Assembly (NCBI GenBank): GCA_002703045.1
Contig: PAEG01000025.1
Coordinates: 8,791-14,928, forward strand
Length of the DNA: 6,138 nt
Source: Acidimicrobiaceae bacterium
GTDB lineage: Bacteria; Actinomycetota; Acidimicrobiia; Acidimicrobiales; UBA8592
Reading direction: 5' to 3'
Shown here: positions 1 through 5,944 of the stretch, piece by piece
Layout: every line of letters starts with the position of its first letter
How positions within the stretch are numbered: position 1 is the stretch's first letter
Notes under the pieces: model-generated
Told to the model about the DNA's origin: nothing
What the model saw: the letters and a program-made list of their open reading frames with translations, nothing else
Databases searched by the model: none
Translations under genes and position numbers: made by a program

Positions 1-2057
1 ACTAGCCTATTTGTTGGAGTCCCTATATCTCGAACTTTCTCGTCAGTCAACGAAAGGCCTCCCCACGAATGGGACATAGAAACAACTCCACGTTTAATTC
101 CCGGGTCAGTCTCAGCTACGCCAACAACTGAAGCTCGGGGCGAAGAAATCTTTAATAAGTCACCGGGTTCAGCACCAAAATTATCTAAATCCTCTGGGTG
201 GACATACGCATAATTAGTCGTTGCCACATCAGCCAAACCGGGAAGTTCAGAACCAAGAGAATTCAATGCATGCTTTAATCTCCTACCAACAAGCCTGAAT
301 GGATATTCCTTATGATCTATCCCCTTAAAAATCTCTAGACCTGTTTTTTCATTCTGCACCTCTAATAACTCTTCGTAAACATCAGGGGGGCAAACAGCAA
401 ACCTAGCGCCACTCATAGGATCACCATCAATTACGCGAATAGGTTTATCGTGGATAACTCCACGATTTTTTCTCCATTCTGAAATAGGAAGCCTTGCATC
501 AGCGTAAACATAGTCAATGACATCACCATCACTAAGAGCATCTTCTACTGGCAAGTCGCCTCCTGGAAGCACAATTGGTGTTCCTCGTCTGGCAGCTAAA
601 CCCGCATAGACTTCCCACTCATTTAAAACATCGTCACCGGATGCAATAATCGGGTCAGTGTAGTTTGTGTAGACTTCTGGGAACCGCCTATCCATCACGT
701 TTGGAACATCTGCACGCTCTAACTGAAGACGAGGGGCAAACACGTAATCAGCTAATTCTGCTGTTGCAGTCATACGGTGATCGACAACGACTAGAAGCTC
801 TAGGTCTTCCATAGCTTCTAGAGTTTTCTTTTGATCAGGCCATGCCTGTATCGGATTTCCGCCGGAAACAATTAAAGCGCGAACTTTTCCTTCCCCTTCC
901 AAGAGGATTTCATCGTTCAAAGCATTGGTCATCATTTCGCCAGCGAGACCTCGTAACCCACGAACTCGATGTGAAGCTCCCGGCGTAGGGTCACTTGGAG
1001 GCACTACCTGTGCGCGTCTTGTATCCCCAGGAAATAGCATATACGGGCTTTCCAGAGTCTCGCCAGAACGTAAAACTCTCCCACAAATAACATTTAGTGT
1101 TAAGGCTAAGGTCTCCATTAGCGTCCCATGTGGGGCCATATTTGGGCCGGTTCCTGAACCCGCAGTTCCCCTAGGTCCCGAAGCGAAAGTTACCGCAGCA
1201 AGATGAATATCAGCAGCCGAGACTTCACACCTCTGTGCAGCATAATCAGCTGTAAAGGGAGCAACAGACTTTCGAAGCAACTCCAGCTGATCCGATTCGA
1301 CATATTCTTGACAGAATTCTTTGTCATGGAGTTCGCTGGTCAAAATTATATTCAAGATCGCGGCAAGTAAAGTCGGGTCTTCCCCAGGTTTTACCTGAAG
1401 CCAAATATCTGCATGGTTGGCAAGTTCACTTTTTCGGGGATCAATAACGATAAGCTTCAAACCCCTATCCTTTGCTTGACGTAATTTCACAAAGGGATCC
1501 GTCCCTTGGAGGCCACTGGCTGGGCCGTAACTCGAAACAAGTGGGTTATAACCAACAGCAAGAAGAACATCAGAGTTTGAGAAGTTCTGCCACCCGGCTT
1601 CCCAGGAGCCAAGTCGAGATAAAGAACTCCTATGAGCAGGCTGATCGATAGTGAGGGACGTATAAAAAGACGGCGAGTCGAAACCCTTATGCCACGCTGC
1701 GCCTACAGCAACTCCTACGCTATTTTGGTAAGCGCCGGTACCGATATACGTTGCTATAGACCTTGGACCATGCTGTGAAACAATATGATCTATCTTCTCA
1801 GCTATTTCATCAAGGGCATCTGAGGAACTAACAATGTCAAACGTTCCCTCAGGGTTTTTCTGCAATGGAGAGCGGAGACGACTAGGGCTATGGTACTGAT
1901 CTGCGAGTTGCCGACCTTTGATACATGTGTAACCACCAAAAAGAGGATCGCTTTTATCACCACGAACTGCCACAATTCTTTTTTTATCTTCTATATCAAT
2001 TTCCATCGGACAAGCGGCATGACAAATACGGCAGAAAGTTTTAGCTGTTTCAATCAT
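1..2057 (-). CDS. Molybdopterin-dependent oxidoreductase with N-terminal 4Fe-4S site (3' end cut by window)
   Basis: Seen: an open frame of 685 codons runs from the ATG at 2057 to the left edge without a stop. Cysteines 9, 12, 16 and 45 (C-x2-C-x3-C-x28-C, ending TCIKG) form the 4Fe-4S-binding domain typical of the DMSO-reductase/formate-dehydrogenase superfamily. Further family landmarks are GSGTGPN (about 300-306), LNVICGRV, SGGNP (398-402) and a C-terminal molybdopterin-dinucleotide-binding domain from about residue 585 (FRLVGRR, then a conserved SHSWGG). No Tat or Sec signal precedes the cysteines, so the enzyme should be cytoplasmic. Cys or Sec is absent at the usual metal-ligand region; the motif there is SLTIDQPAH, and Asp138 may be the Mo/W ligand (inference). 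The start is well fixed: an in-frame TAA lies just four codons upstream. The Shine-Dalgarno is weak. The visible end (GTPTNRL) resembles the region shortly before the C-terminus of relatives, so probably a few dozen residues are missing. The substrate is unknown; formate, sulfur compounds, or hydration/hydroxylation chemistry cannot be told apart here. Confidence 0.93.
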   Translation of the reverse strand, partial: MIETAKTFCRICHAACPMEIDIEDKKRIVAVRGDKSDPLFGGYTCIKGRQLADQYHSPSRLRSPLQKNPEGTFDIVSSSDALDEIAEKIDHIVSQHGPRSIATYIGTGAYQNSVGVAVGAAWHKGFDSPSFYTSLTIDQPAHRSSLSRLGSWEAGWQNFSNSDVLLAVGYNPLVSSYGPASGLQGTDPFVKLRQAKDRGLKLIVIDPRKSELANHADIWLQVKPGEDPTLLAAILNIILTSELHDKEFCQEYVESDQLELLRKSVAPFTADYAAQRCEVSAADIHLAAVTFASGPRGTAGSGTGPNMAPHGTLMETLALTLNVICGRVLRSGETLESPYMLFPGDTRRAQVVPPSDPTPGASHRVRGLRGLAGEMMTNALNDEILLEGEGKVRALIVSGGNPIQAWPDQKKTLEAMEDLELLVVVDHRMTATAELADYVFAPRLQLERADVPNVMDRRFPEVYTNYTDPIIASGDDVLNEWEVYAGLAARRGTPIVLPGGDLPVEDALSDGDVIDYVYADARLPISEWRKNRGVIHDKPIRVIDGDPMSGARFAVCPPDVYEELLEVQNEKTGLEIFKGIDHKEYPFRLVGRRLKHALNSLGSELPGLADVATTNYAYVHPEDLDNFGAEPGDLLKISSPRASVVGVAETDPGIKRGVVSMSHSWGGLSLTDEKVRDIGTPTNRL

Positions 2058-2162
2058 TAGTCCAACTTACAACATTAAAAAGAGAAACAACAGAAGAGAG
2101 AAACTTCTAATTAAATACCACTCCAAAGTGGCAGATATTTCAAGAACATGGGATCGTTAATC
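2058..2162. promoter_or_regulatory. Divergent intergenic region between molybdoenzyme and crotonase genes
   Basis: This 105-base, AT-rich gap must hold the promoters of the two diverging genes. It contains an 8-bp direct repeat AGAGAAAC (2081-2088 and 2097-2104) and a perfect 5-bp inverted repeat (CCACT/AGTGG). I see no convincing pair of -35 and -10 boxes at good spacing. On the minus strand an AT-rich stretch around 2105-2117 (TTTAAT-like) could be a -10 element. The regulatory role is inferred from position only. Confidence 0.5.
2118..2131. repeat. Short inverted repeat CCACT-CCAA-AGTGG, possible operator
   Basis: The arms 2118-2122 and 2127-2131 are perfectly complementary with a 4-base spacer. 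The repeat lies about 30 bases upstream of the crotonase start and in the middle of the divergent promoter region, a usual place for a repressor or activator site. Five-bp arms can arise by chance, and no second copy was seen elsewhere in the window. Confidence 0.25.
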
Positions 2163-3008
2163 ATGACCTATGAATGCTTTGACGTAACAAATGTTGGAAA
2201 AATTGCTCATGTCCAGATGAGTCGCGGAGAAAATTTAAACACTATGGTCCCTTCATTTTGGAAGGAACTACCTGAAATCATCAATGCCATAAGTGACGAA
2301 GGGAAAGCAAGGGCAATTGTTATCTCGTCAACCGGACGCCACTTTTGCGCTGGAATGGACCTTGCAGTGTTTACCGGAGGAAACCTTTCTGGAGAGAGCA
2401 AAACTGAGCGAGGGCGACTGAACGCAAACACTCGGAGCAGTGCGCTTCTTCTACAGGAAAGCTTCAACTGTCTTGAACGTGCCCGCATGCCAGTACTCGT
2501 TGCTATTCAAGGCGGTTGCGTAGGTGGAGCAGTAGACATGGTAACTGCCGCCGATATGCGATATGCAACTGCCGATGCGTGGTTTTGTATTCAAGAGATA
2601 AACATCGGCATGACCGCTGATGTAGGAACGCTTCAACGTCTTCCAAAGTTAGTTCCCGAAGGAGTAGTTCGTGAGCTTGCGTATACTGGCCGGCGCATGT
2701 CAGCGCAAAGAGCACATGAAGTTGGATTAGTGAACGAGATCTTTGAGACACATGAAGAACTTGTTGAAGGTGTTCTTGATATCGCAAATGAGATAGCTAC
2801 GAAGTCCCCGCTCGCTATCTGGGGAACAAAAGAAAGCGTGAACTACGCCCGAGACCATTCTGTCGCCGATAGCTTAAATTTCATTGCTACATGGCAAGCA
2901 GGGATGTTTCAGCCAAAGGATATGGCTGCGGCTTTCGAAGCTCAGGCAAATAGCGAAGATCCCGACTTTGATGACCTTCCTCCAATGAGAAAAGGCCTAG
3001 GCAGTTAA
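2163..3008 (+). CDS. Crotonase-family protein, probable delta(3,5)-delta(2,4)-dienoyl-CoA isomerase
   Basis: The 281-residue product has the crotonase fold, with both oxyanion-hole segments visible: HFCAGMDL (about 60-67) and the glycine-rich GGCVGGAVD (about 117-125). Three acidic residues (Asp125, Glu145 and Asp153, counted from the 2163 start) fall at the spacing of rat ECH1 Asp176, Glu196 and Asp204. The context of the last one, ADVGTLQRLPK, is identical to that family's signature. This points to isomerisation of 3,5-dienoyl-CoA to 2,4-dienoyl-CoA during beta-oxidation of unsaturated fatty acids, in the cytoplasm, rather than plain enoyl-CoA hydration. Two in-frame ATGs exist. I prefer 2163 because relatives begin M-[ST]-Y-x-C-F and a GGGA lies 9 bases upstream; 2148 would add five residues (MGSLI) and has no Shine-Dalgarno. 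The gene converges on the downstream acyl-CoA dehydrogenase with only 10 bases between stops. Generic enoyl-CoA hydratase/isomerase activity is the alternative. Confidence 0.9.
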   Translation: MTYECFDVTNVGKIAHVQMSRGENLNTMVPSFWKELPEIINAISDEGKARAIVISSTGRHFCAGMDLAVFTGGNLSGESKTERGRLNANTRSSALLLQESFNCLERARMPVLVAIQGGCVGGAVDMVTAADMRYATADAWFCIQEINIGMTADVGTLQRLPKLVPEGVVRELAYTGRRMSAQRAHEVGLVNEIFETHEELVEGVLDIANEIATKSPLAIWGTKESVNYARDHSVADSLNFIATWQAGMFQPKDMAAAFEAQANSEDPDFDDLPPMRKGLGS

Positions 3009-3018
3009 TCGCAAACAT

Positions 3019-4587
3019 TTACCTCGAAAGTAACCTTCTGCCGATCAGTTTTAGACAAAGTGTCTCATCTGCGCCTTCGAAGATCGATAACACTCTTGCG
3101 TCAACATACAGGCGACTGACCACATACTCTTCGGCATAACCAAAACCCCCATGGATCTGCATCGCTTCTCGTGTAACCCATTCGGCAGCTTTGCATGAGT
3201 ACGCCTTAATCATCGCTGCTTCCAAGGCACCGCTTCCCATCGACATTTTTTCTGCTACATCATACGTGTACTGTCTGCATGCTTGAATAACCGCCGCCAT
3301 TCTTCCAATCTTTACCTGCGTCAGCTCATATGAACTAAGGGAATTATTGAAAACATTTCGCTCTTGGCTGTAGGTAACCGCTTCCTCATAAGCTCTCTGC
3401 ATCACCCCAACAGCTCGGGCTGCAGTTTGAAGTCTGCCATTCTCAAATCCAGCCATTTGAAGGTAAAAACCCTGTCCCTCACCCTCAACGCCACCAATAA
3501 GTGAATCTTCGGGAACAACCCAATCCTGAAAGGCAATTTCGAAACTATGCATGCCCCTATATCCCAACGTTGGAATAGCCTTCCCTTGCATCCTTCCACC
3601 AGACTCCTGTTGGAAATCAAAGCTGTGGCCATCAGCACGTTCTTTCTCAACAACAAAGACACTCAGGCCTCGATGCCCTTGCGAAGTATCAGGATTTGTT
3701 CGTGCCAGCACCATTAAGAGATCAGCCCTACCAGCAAAAGTACACCAAGTCTTTACACCATTGAGTTTCCAACCTCCACTTGGCTCAGGCCGGGCAGACA
3801 TGGCTATCGACGCTACATCACTTCCATGGTCTGGTTCAGTTACAGCTACCGCAGACATCAGATCACCCGAAGCAATTTTTGGAAGCAATACCCGTTTCTG
3901 CTCGTCTGTGCCCCCATTCTCAATTGCTCTGGCTAAAATTTCGGGGCGGGTGATAAGTGATCCGCCGATACTTAACGATGCTCTGGAAAGTTCTTCAGTA
4001 GCTATAACCATTCCATACATATCTTTAATAGAACCAGAGGCCGAACCTCCATACTCTTCAGGAATAGACAGACCAAAACACCCCATCTGAGCTAGACCGG
4101 CGATTATCTCCTCTGGAACATCTAGGTCTTTACGATGGACTTGCTCTGCGAGATGCTCGATATGGTCTTTACCAAAACGTCTGAAGGTCTTAGCTACAAG
4201 TTCTAATTCATCGCTTAAATGCGATTTCTGCGAAGAAAGAGAAGCTATTGAATACTTCTGAGGTGTTCCGTGTTCAGCAACATATTGATTTAATACATCG
4301 AGAGTTGAACTCTGTATCCTCCAAATATCTTCACGCCCAAAACACATTGCTGCTACGGCACGCAATGTATCAGCACAAAAAAGTTCAACAATTCCCTTTT
4401 CTTCTTCCCCTTTTTCAGCGAATGAAAGAAAGCTTTCAGCAATCGCAATTGCCGAACTGGCATGCGACAGGTCATAAAGAAAAACCTGGTGCTCTTCTGG
4501 GTTACTGTGTGAGCGAAGGAAGTCTAATCCTCGTTCAGTAATCTCTTTTGCACTATCGAGGGCCTCCGAAGCTGTATTGAGGCTCAT
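3019..4587 (-). CDS. mcd: Acyl-CoA dehydrogenase with N-terminal extension, (2S)-methylsuccinyl-CoA dehydrogenase-like
   Basis: The 522-residue flavoenzyme has a standard acyl-CoA dehydrogenase core from about residue 125 to the end, preceded by about 120 residues of extra helical sequence. That length and layout are typical of methylsuccinyl-CoA dehydrogenase (Mcd), against roughly 380-400 residues in ordinary family members. Visible motifs: VTEPDHGSD (249-257) at the FAD/substrate region, GVKTWCTFAGRADLLM (277-292), GYRGMHSFEIAF (342-353), MAGFENGRLQTAARAVGVMQ (378-397), QIHGGFGYAEEY (477-488), and FEGADE with the probable catalytic base Glu504. From memory these segments match Mcd closely. 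Mcd oxidises (2S)-methylsuccinyl-CoA to mesaconyl-CoA in the ethylmalonyl-CoA pathway of acetate assimilation and passes electrons to ETF. The ATG at 4587 has a strong AGGAG four bases upstream and overlaps the upstream membrane-protein gene by four bases (ATGA). No other ethylmalonyl-CoA pathway gene is visible, so a related branched acyl-CoA substrate remains possible. Confidence 0.85.
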   Translation of the reverse strand: MSLNTASEALDSAKEITERGLDFLRSHSNPEEHQVFLYDLSHASSAIAIAESFLSFAEKGEEEKGIVELFCADTLRAVAAMCFGREDIWRIQSSTLDVLNQYVAEHGTPQKYSIASLSSQKSHLSDELELVAKTFRRFGKDHIEHLAEQVHRKDLDVPEEIIAGLAQMGCFGLSIPEEYGGSASGSIKDMYGMVIATEELSRASLSIGGSLITRPEILARAIENGGTDEQKRVLLPKIASGDLMSAVAVTEPDHGSDVASIAMSARPEPSGGWKLNGVKTWCTFAGRADLLMVLARTNPDTSQGHRGLSVFVVEKERADGHSFDFQQESGGRMQGKAIPTLGYRGMHSFEIAFQDWVVPEDSLIGGVEGEGQGFYLQMAGFENGRLQTAARAVGVMQRAYEEAVTYSQERNVFNNSLSSYELTQVKIGRMAAVIQACRQYTYDVAEKMSMGSGALEAAMIKAYSCKAAEWVTREAMQIHGGFGYAEEYVVSRLYVDARVLSIFEGADETLCLKLIGRRLLSR

Positions 4588-5018
4588 TGGTCTCCTTCTA
4601 ACCTTTGGGAAAGTACCTTTTCACGTGTAGGCACTTTGAATCCGACATACCAAACTCCTACTAATCCCACTCCACCAACAATGATTCGAATACCTATTTG
4701 ATCTATCGCAAATACGATACTTAAAGCTGTCGCTATCGCCATCATTGAAATTGCAATCGTTTTAGCTTTTCTAGGCATCCCTAAGCCAGATCGATGATCG
4801 CGAACCATGGCACCTACAACTGGGAGATCAAGAATCCATCGTTCAAATTTCGGGCTCGATTTTGCAAAACATGAAGCAGCCATAATCATAAAAACCGTAG
4901 TTGGCAACCCAGGAACGACAATTCCAATAAAACCTAATGCCGCAAACACGAAACCGAAAAAAAGAAAGAGGTATTTGATAGGCCCTGTCCTAACAGAACT
5001 TTCAGATTCTATATCCAC
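4584..5018 (-). CDS. DUF454 (YbaN-like) small inner-membrane protein
   Basis: The 144-residue product has the DUF454 signature: a hydrophobic segment leading into GIVVPGLPTT (32-41), then CFAKSSPKFERWILD (50-64) and a RDHRSGLGMPRKAK-like stretch (73-86). Hydrophobic stretches at about 14-50, probably a pair of helices broken at the Pro-Gly-Leu-Pro turn, and at about 87-104 and 107-126 predict a polytopic cytoplasmic-membrane protein with a charged C-terminal tail. The family function is unknown. The start is GTG at 5018, preceded by AAGGGA about four bases upstream. The in-frame TGA at 5028-5030 rules out a longer form, and a later ATG would remove the first membrane segment. Its stop overlaps the start of the acyl-CoA dehydrogenase gene, so the two are almost certainly cotranscribed and translationally coupled. 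Whether they work together is unknown. Confidence 0.88.
   Translation of the reverse strand: MDIESESSVRTGPIKYLFLFFGFVFAALGFIGIVVPGLPTTVFMIMAASCFAKSSPKFERWILDLPVVGAMVRDHRSGLGMPRKAKTIAISMMAIATALSIVFAIDQIGIRIIVGGVGLVGVWYVGFKVPTREKVLSQRLEGDQ
4592..4596 (-). promoter_or_regulatory. Ribosome binding site of the acyl-CoA dehydrogenase gene
   Basis: AGGAG on the minus strand lies four bases before the ATG at 4587 and inside the last codons of the membrane-protein gene. It fixes the dehydrogenase start and supports coupled translation through the ATGA overlap. Confidence 0.75.
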
Positions 5019-5169
5019 TTTTCCCTTTCATCCCCTACAAAACGATACCCCGAACAAAGGGGTTAGTTGGTCGTAAATTAGAATTCGCTTGGTCAACGGA
5101 CAATAGCGAAATACGGAACCAAAAAATCTAGAATTGAATGAAGAGCGCGTTAGGCGTTAAGATTCACCC
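5019..5169. promoter_or_regulatory. Divergent intergenic region between membrane-protein and SDR genes
   Basis: These 151 bases must drive the minus-strand membrane-protein/dehydrogenase unit and the plus-strand SDR/oxygenase unit. Visible structure: a 5-bp inverted repeat at 5047-5063, TAGAATT twice (5079-5085 and 5129-5135, exactly 50 bases apart), and two TTGGTC copies (5067-5072 and 5089-5094). The TAGAAT at 5129-5134 matches a -10 box in five of six positions and is about 36 bases before the SDR start, but no good -35 sits at the usual spacing. The promoter assignment is tentative. Confidence 0.5.
5047..5063. repeat. Inverted repeat ACCCC-(7)-GGGGT
   Basis: Perfect 5-bp GC-rich arms (5047-5051 and 5059-5063) flank a 7-base loop. 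It is about 30 bases upstream of the membrane-protein GTG start on the minus strand. It could be an operator or a small hairpin in that gene's leader. No U-tract follows on either strand, so it is not a clear intrinsic terminator. Confidence 0.25.
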
Positions 5170-5934
5170 ATGGAAAAGCTCCCAAATATTTCTGAAATGG
5201 TCGATCTTAGTGGAAAACGCGCTTTAGTTACTGGCGGCGGGAAAGGAATAGGAGCAGCAATCTCCTCGCGCCTAGTTGAAGCAGGTGCTGAAGTAACAAT
5301 CGCGGATGTTGACCCTGAAATTCATAAATTAGCTGAAGAGCTTTCCGTATCGTTTACTAACTGTGATATTACCGTACCCGAACAATTGAAAGCAGCGGTT
5401 CAGCAGGCAGCGGATGGTTCTTCTCTCGATATTCTTGTAAATAACGCAGGTATCTATCCACCCACTGGACCAATAGCTGAAGTGAGTGATGACTTTGTAA
5501 CGAAAATGCTTGATCTCAACGTCCGTGCTCAATACAGCGCTTCCCGAGAAGCCGTAAATTACATGAGTAGTGGAGGCTCAATCGTTAATATCTCTTCGAT
5601 TGCAGCACTTCGGGGTGGCGCAAGTATCACTGCGTACAGCACATCAAAAGCAGCTATCATCGGGTTAACTAAGGCCTTCGCAAATGAACTTGGTCCGAAA
5701 AAAATCCGAGTCAATGCTATAGCACCTGGGATTATAGATACCGAGGGATTAGCTAAACAGGGTGAAGCCCTTAAAGAAGGCGGTATAGATGTTTACGCTG
5801 CGATAGCAGCTAATCCCCTTAGAATCCCAGGAGACTCGGACTACATAGCAAGAGCTACCCTATTCCTTGCTTCTGACCTCGCTGAATTTATCACTGGCCA
5901 TTTATTGGTCGTCGATGGTGGATCCACGGCCTAG
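5170..5934 (+). CDS. Classical short-chain dehydrogenase/reductase (SDR)
   Basis: The 254-residue product has usual classical-SDR length and all the key motifs: TGGGKGIG (21-28) for dinucleotide binding, Asp66 after the third strand (CDI), NNAG (91-94), Asn117, and the catalytic Ser143-Tyr156-Lys160 (NISS, then YSTSK 13 residues on), followed by the PG motif (186-187) and a C-terminal VVDGG. Asp46 at the end of the second beta-strand (TIAD) favours NAD over NADP by the usual family rule. It should be a soluble cytoplasmic oxidoreductase of an alcohol or ketone. It heads an operon with a Rieske oxygenase 10 bases downstream, so a cis-dihydrodiol or hydroxy-intermediate dehydrogenase role is plausible; FabG-like or sugar-alcohol activity cannot be excluded. 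ATG 5170 follows an in-frame TAA at 5158-5160 and has no recognisable Shine-Dalgarno. A later ATG at 5197 also keeps the whole fold. Confidence 0.93.
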   Translation: MEKLPNISEMVDLSGKRALVTGGGKGIGAAISSRLVEAGAEVTIADVDPEIHKLAEELSVSFTNCDITVPEQLKAAVQQAADGSSLDILVNNAGIYPPTGPIAEVSDDFVTKMLDLNVRAQYSASREAVNYMSSGGSIVNISSIAALRGGASITAYSTSKAAIIGLTKAFANELGPKKIRVNAIAPGIIDTEGLAKQGEALKEGGIDVYAAIAANPLRIPGDSDYIARATLFLASDLAEFITGHLLVVDGGSTA

Positions 5935-5937
5935 GAG
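5933..5937 (+). promoter_or_regulatory. Ribosome binding site of the Rieske oxygenase gene, overlapping the SDR stop
   Basis: AGGAG begins inside the SDR stop codon (TAG, 5932-5934) and stands seven bases before the ATG at 5945. It fixes the oxygenase start and shows that the two genes form one operon. Confidence 0.75.
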
Positions 5938-5944
5938 CTGAAAA

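Noticed and set aside
925..1206. 93-codon plus-strand open frame opposite the molybdoenzyme
   Set aside because: It is antisense to a continuous conserved coding frame and its arginine/proline-rich translation resembles no family.
1..2057. Possible frameshift or internal stop in the molybdoenzyme
   Set aside because: Reading every codon from 2057 to 3 showed no stop, and the conserved motifs stay in one frame.
2995..3002. GCCTAGGC 8-bp palindrome at the end of the crotonase gene
   Set aside because: It is inside coding sequence, has no loop or U-tract, and is a chance-level palindrome rather than a terminator.
3551..4090. 179-codon plus-strand open frame opposite the acyl-CoA dehydrogenase
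   Set aside because: It lies fully antisense to a well-conserved enzyme, its translation has no recognisable motif, and it has no clear ribosome binding site.
5018..5031. ATG at 5031 as the start of the DUF454 gene
   Set aside because: It is out of frame with the conserved protein, and an in-frame TGA at 5028-5030 leaves GTG 5018 as the first usable start.
4807..5076. 89-codon plus-strand open frame overlapping the DUF454 gene and the intergenic region
   Set aside because: Most of it is antisense to the DUF454 gene, whose signature is clear; the remainder is the divergent promoter region.
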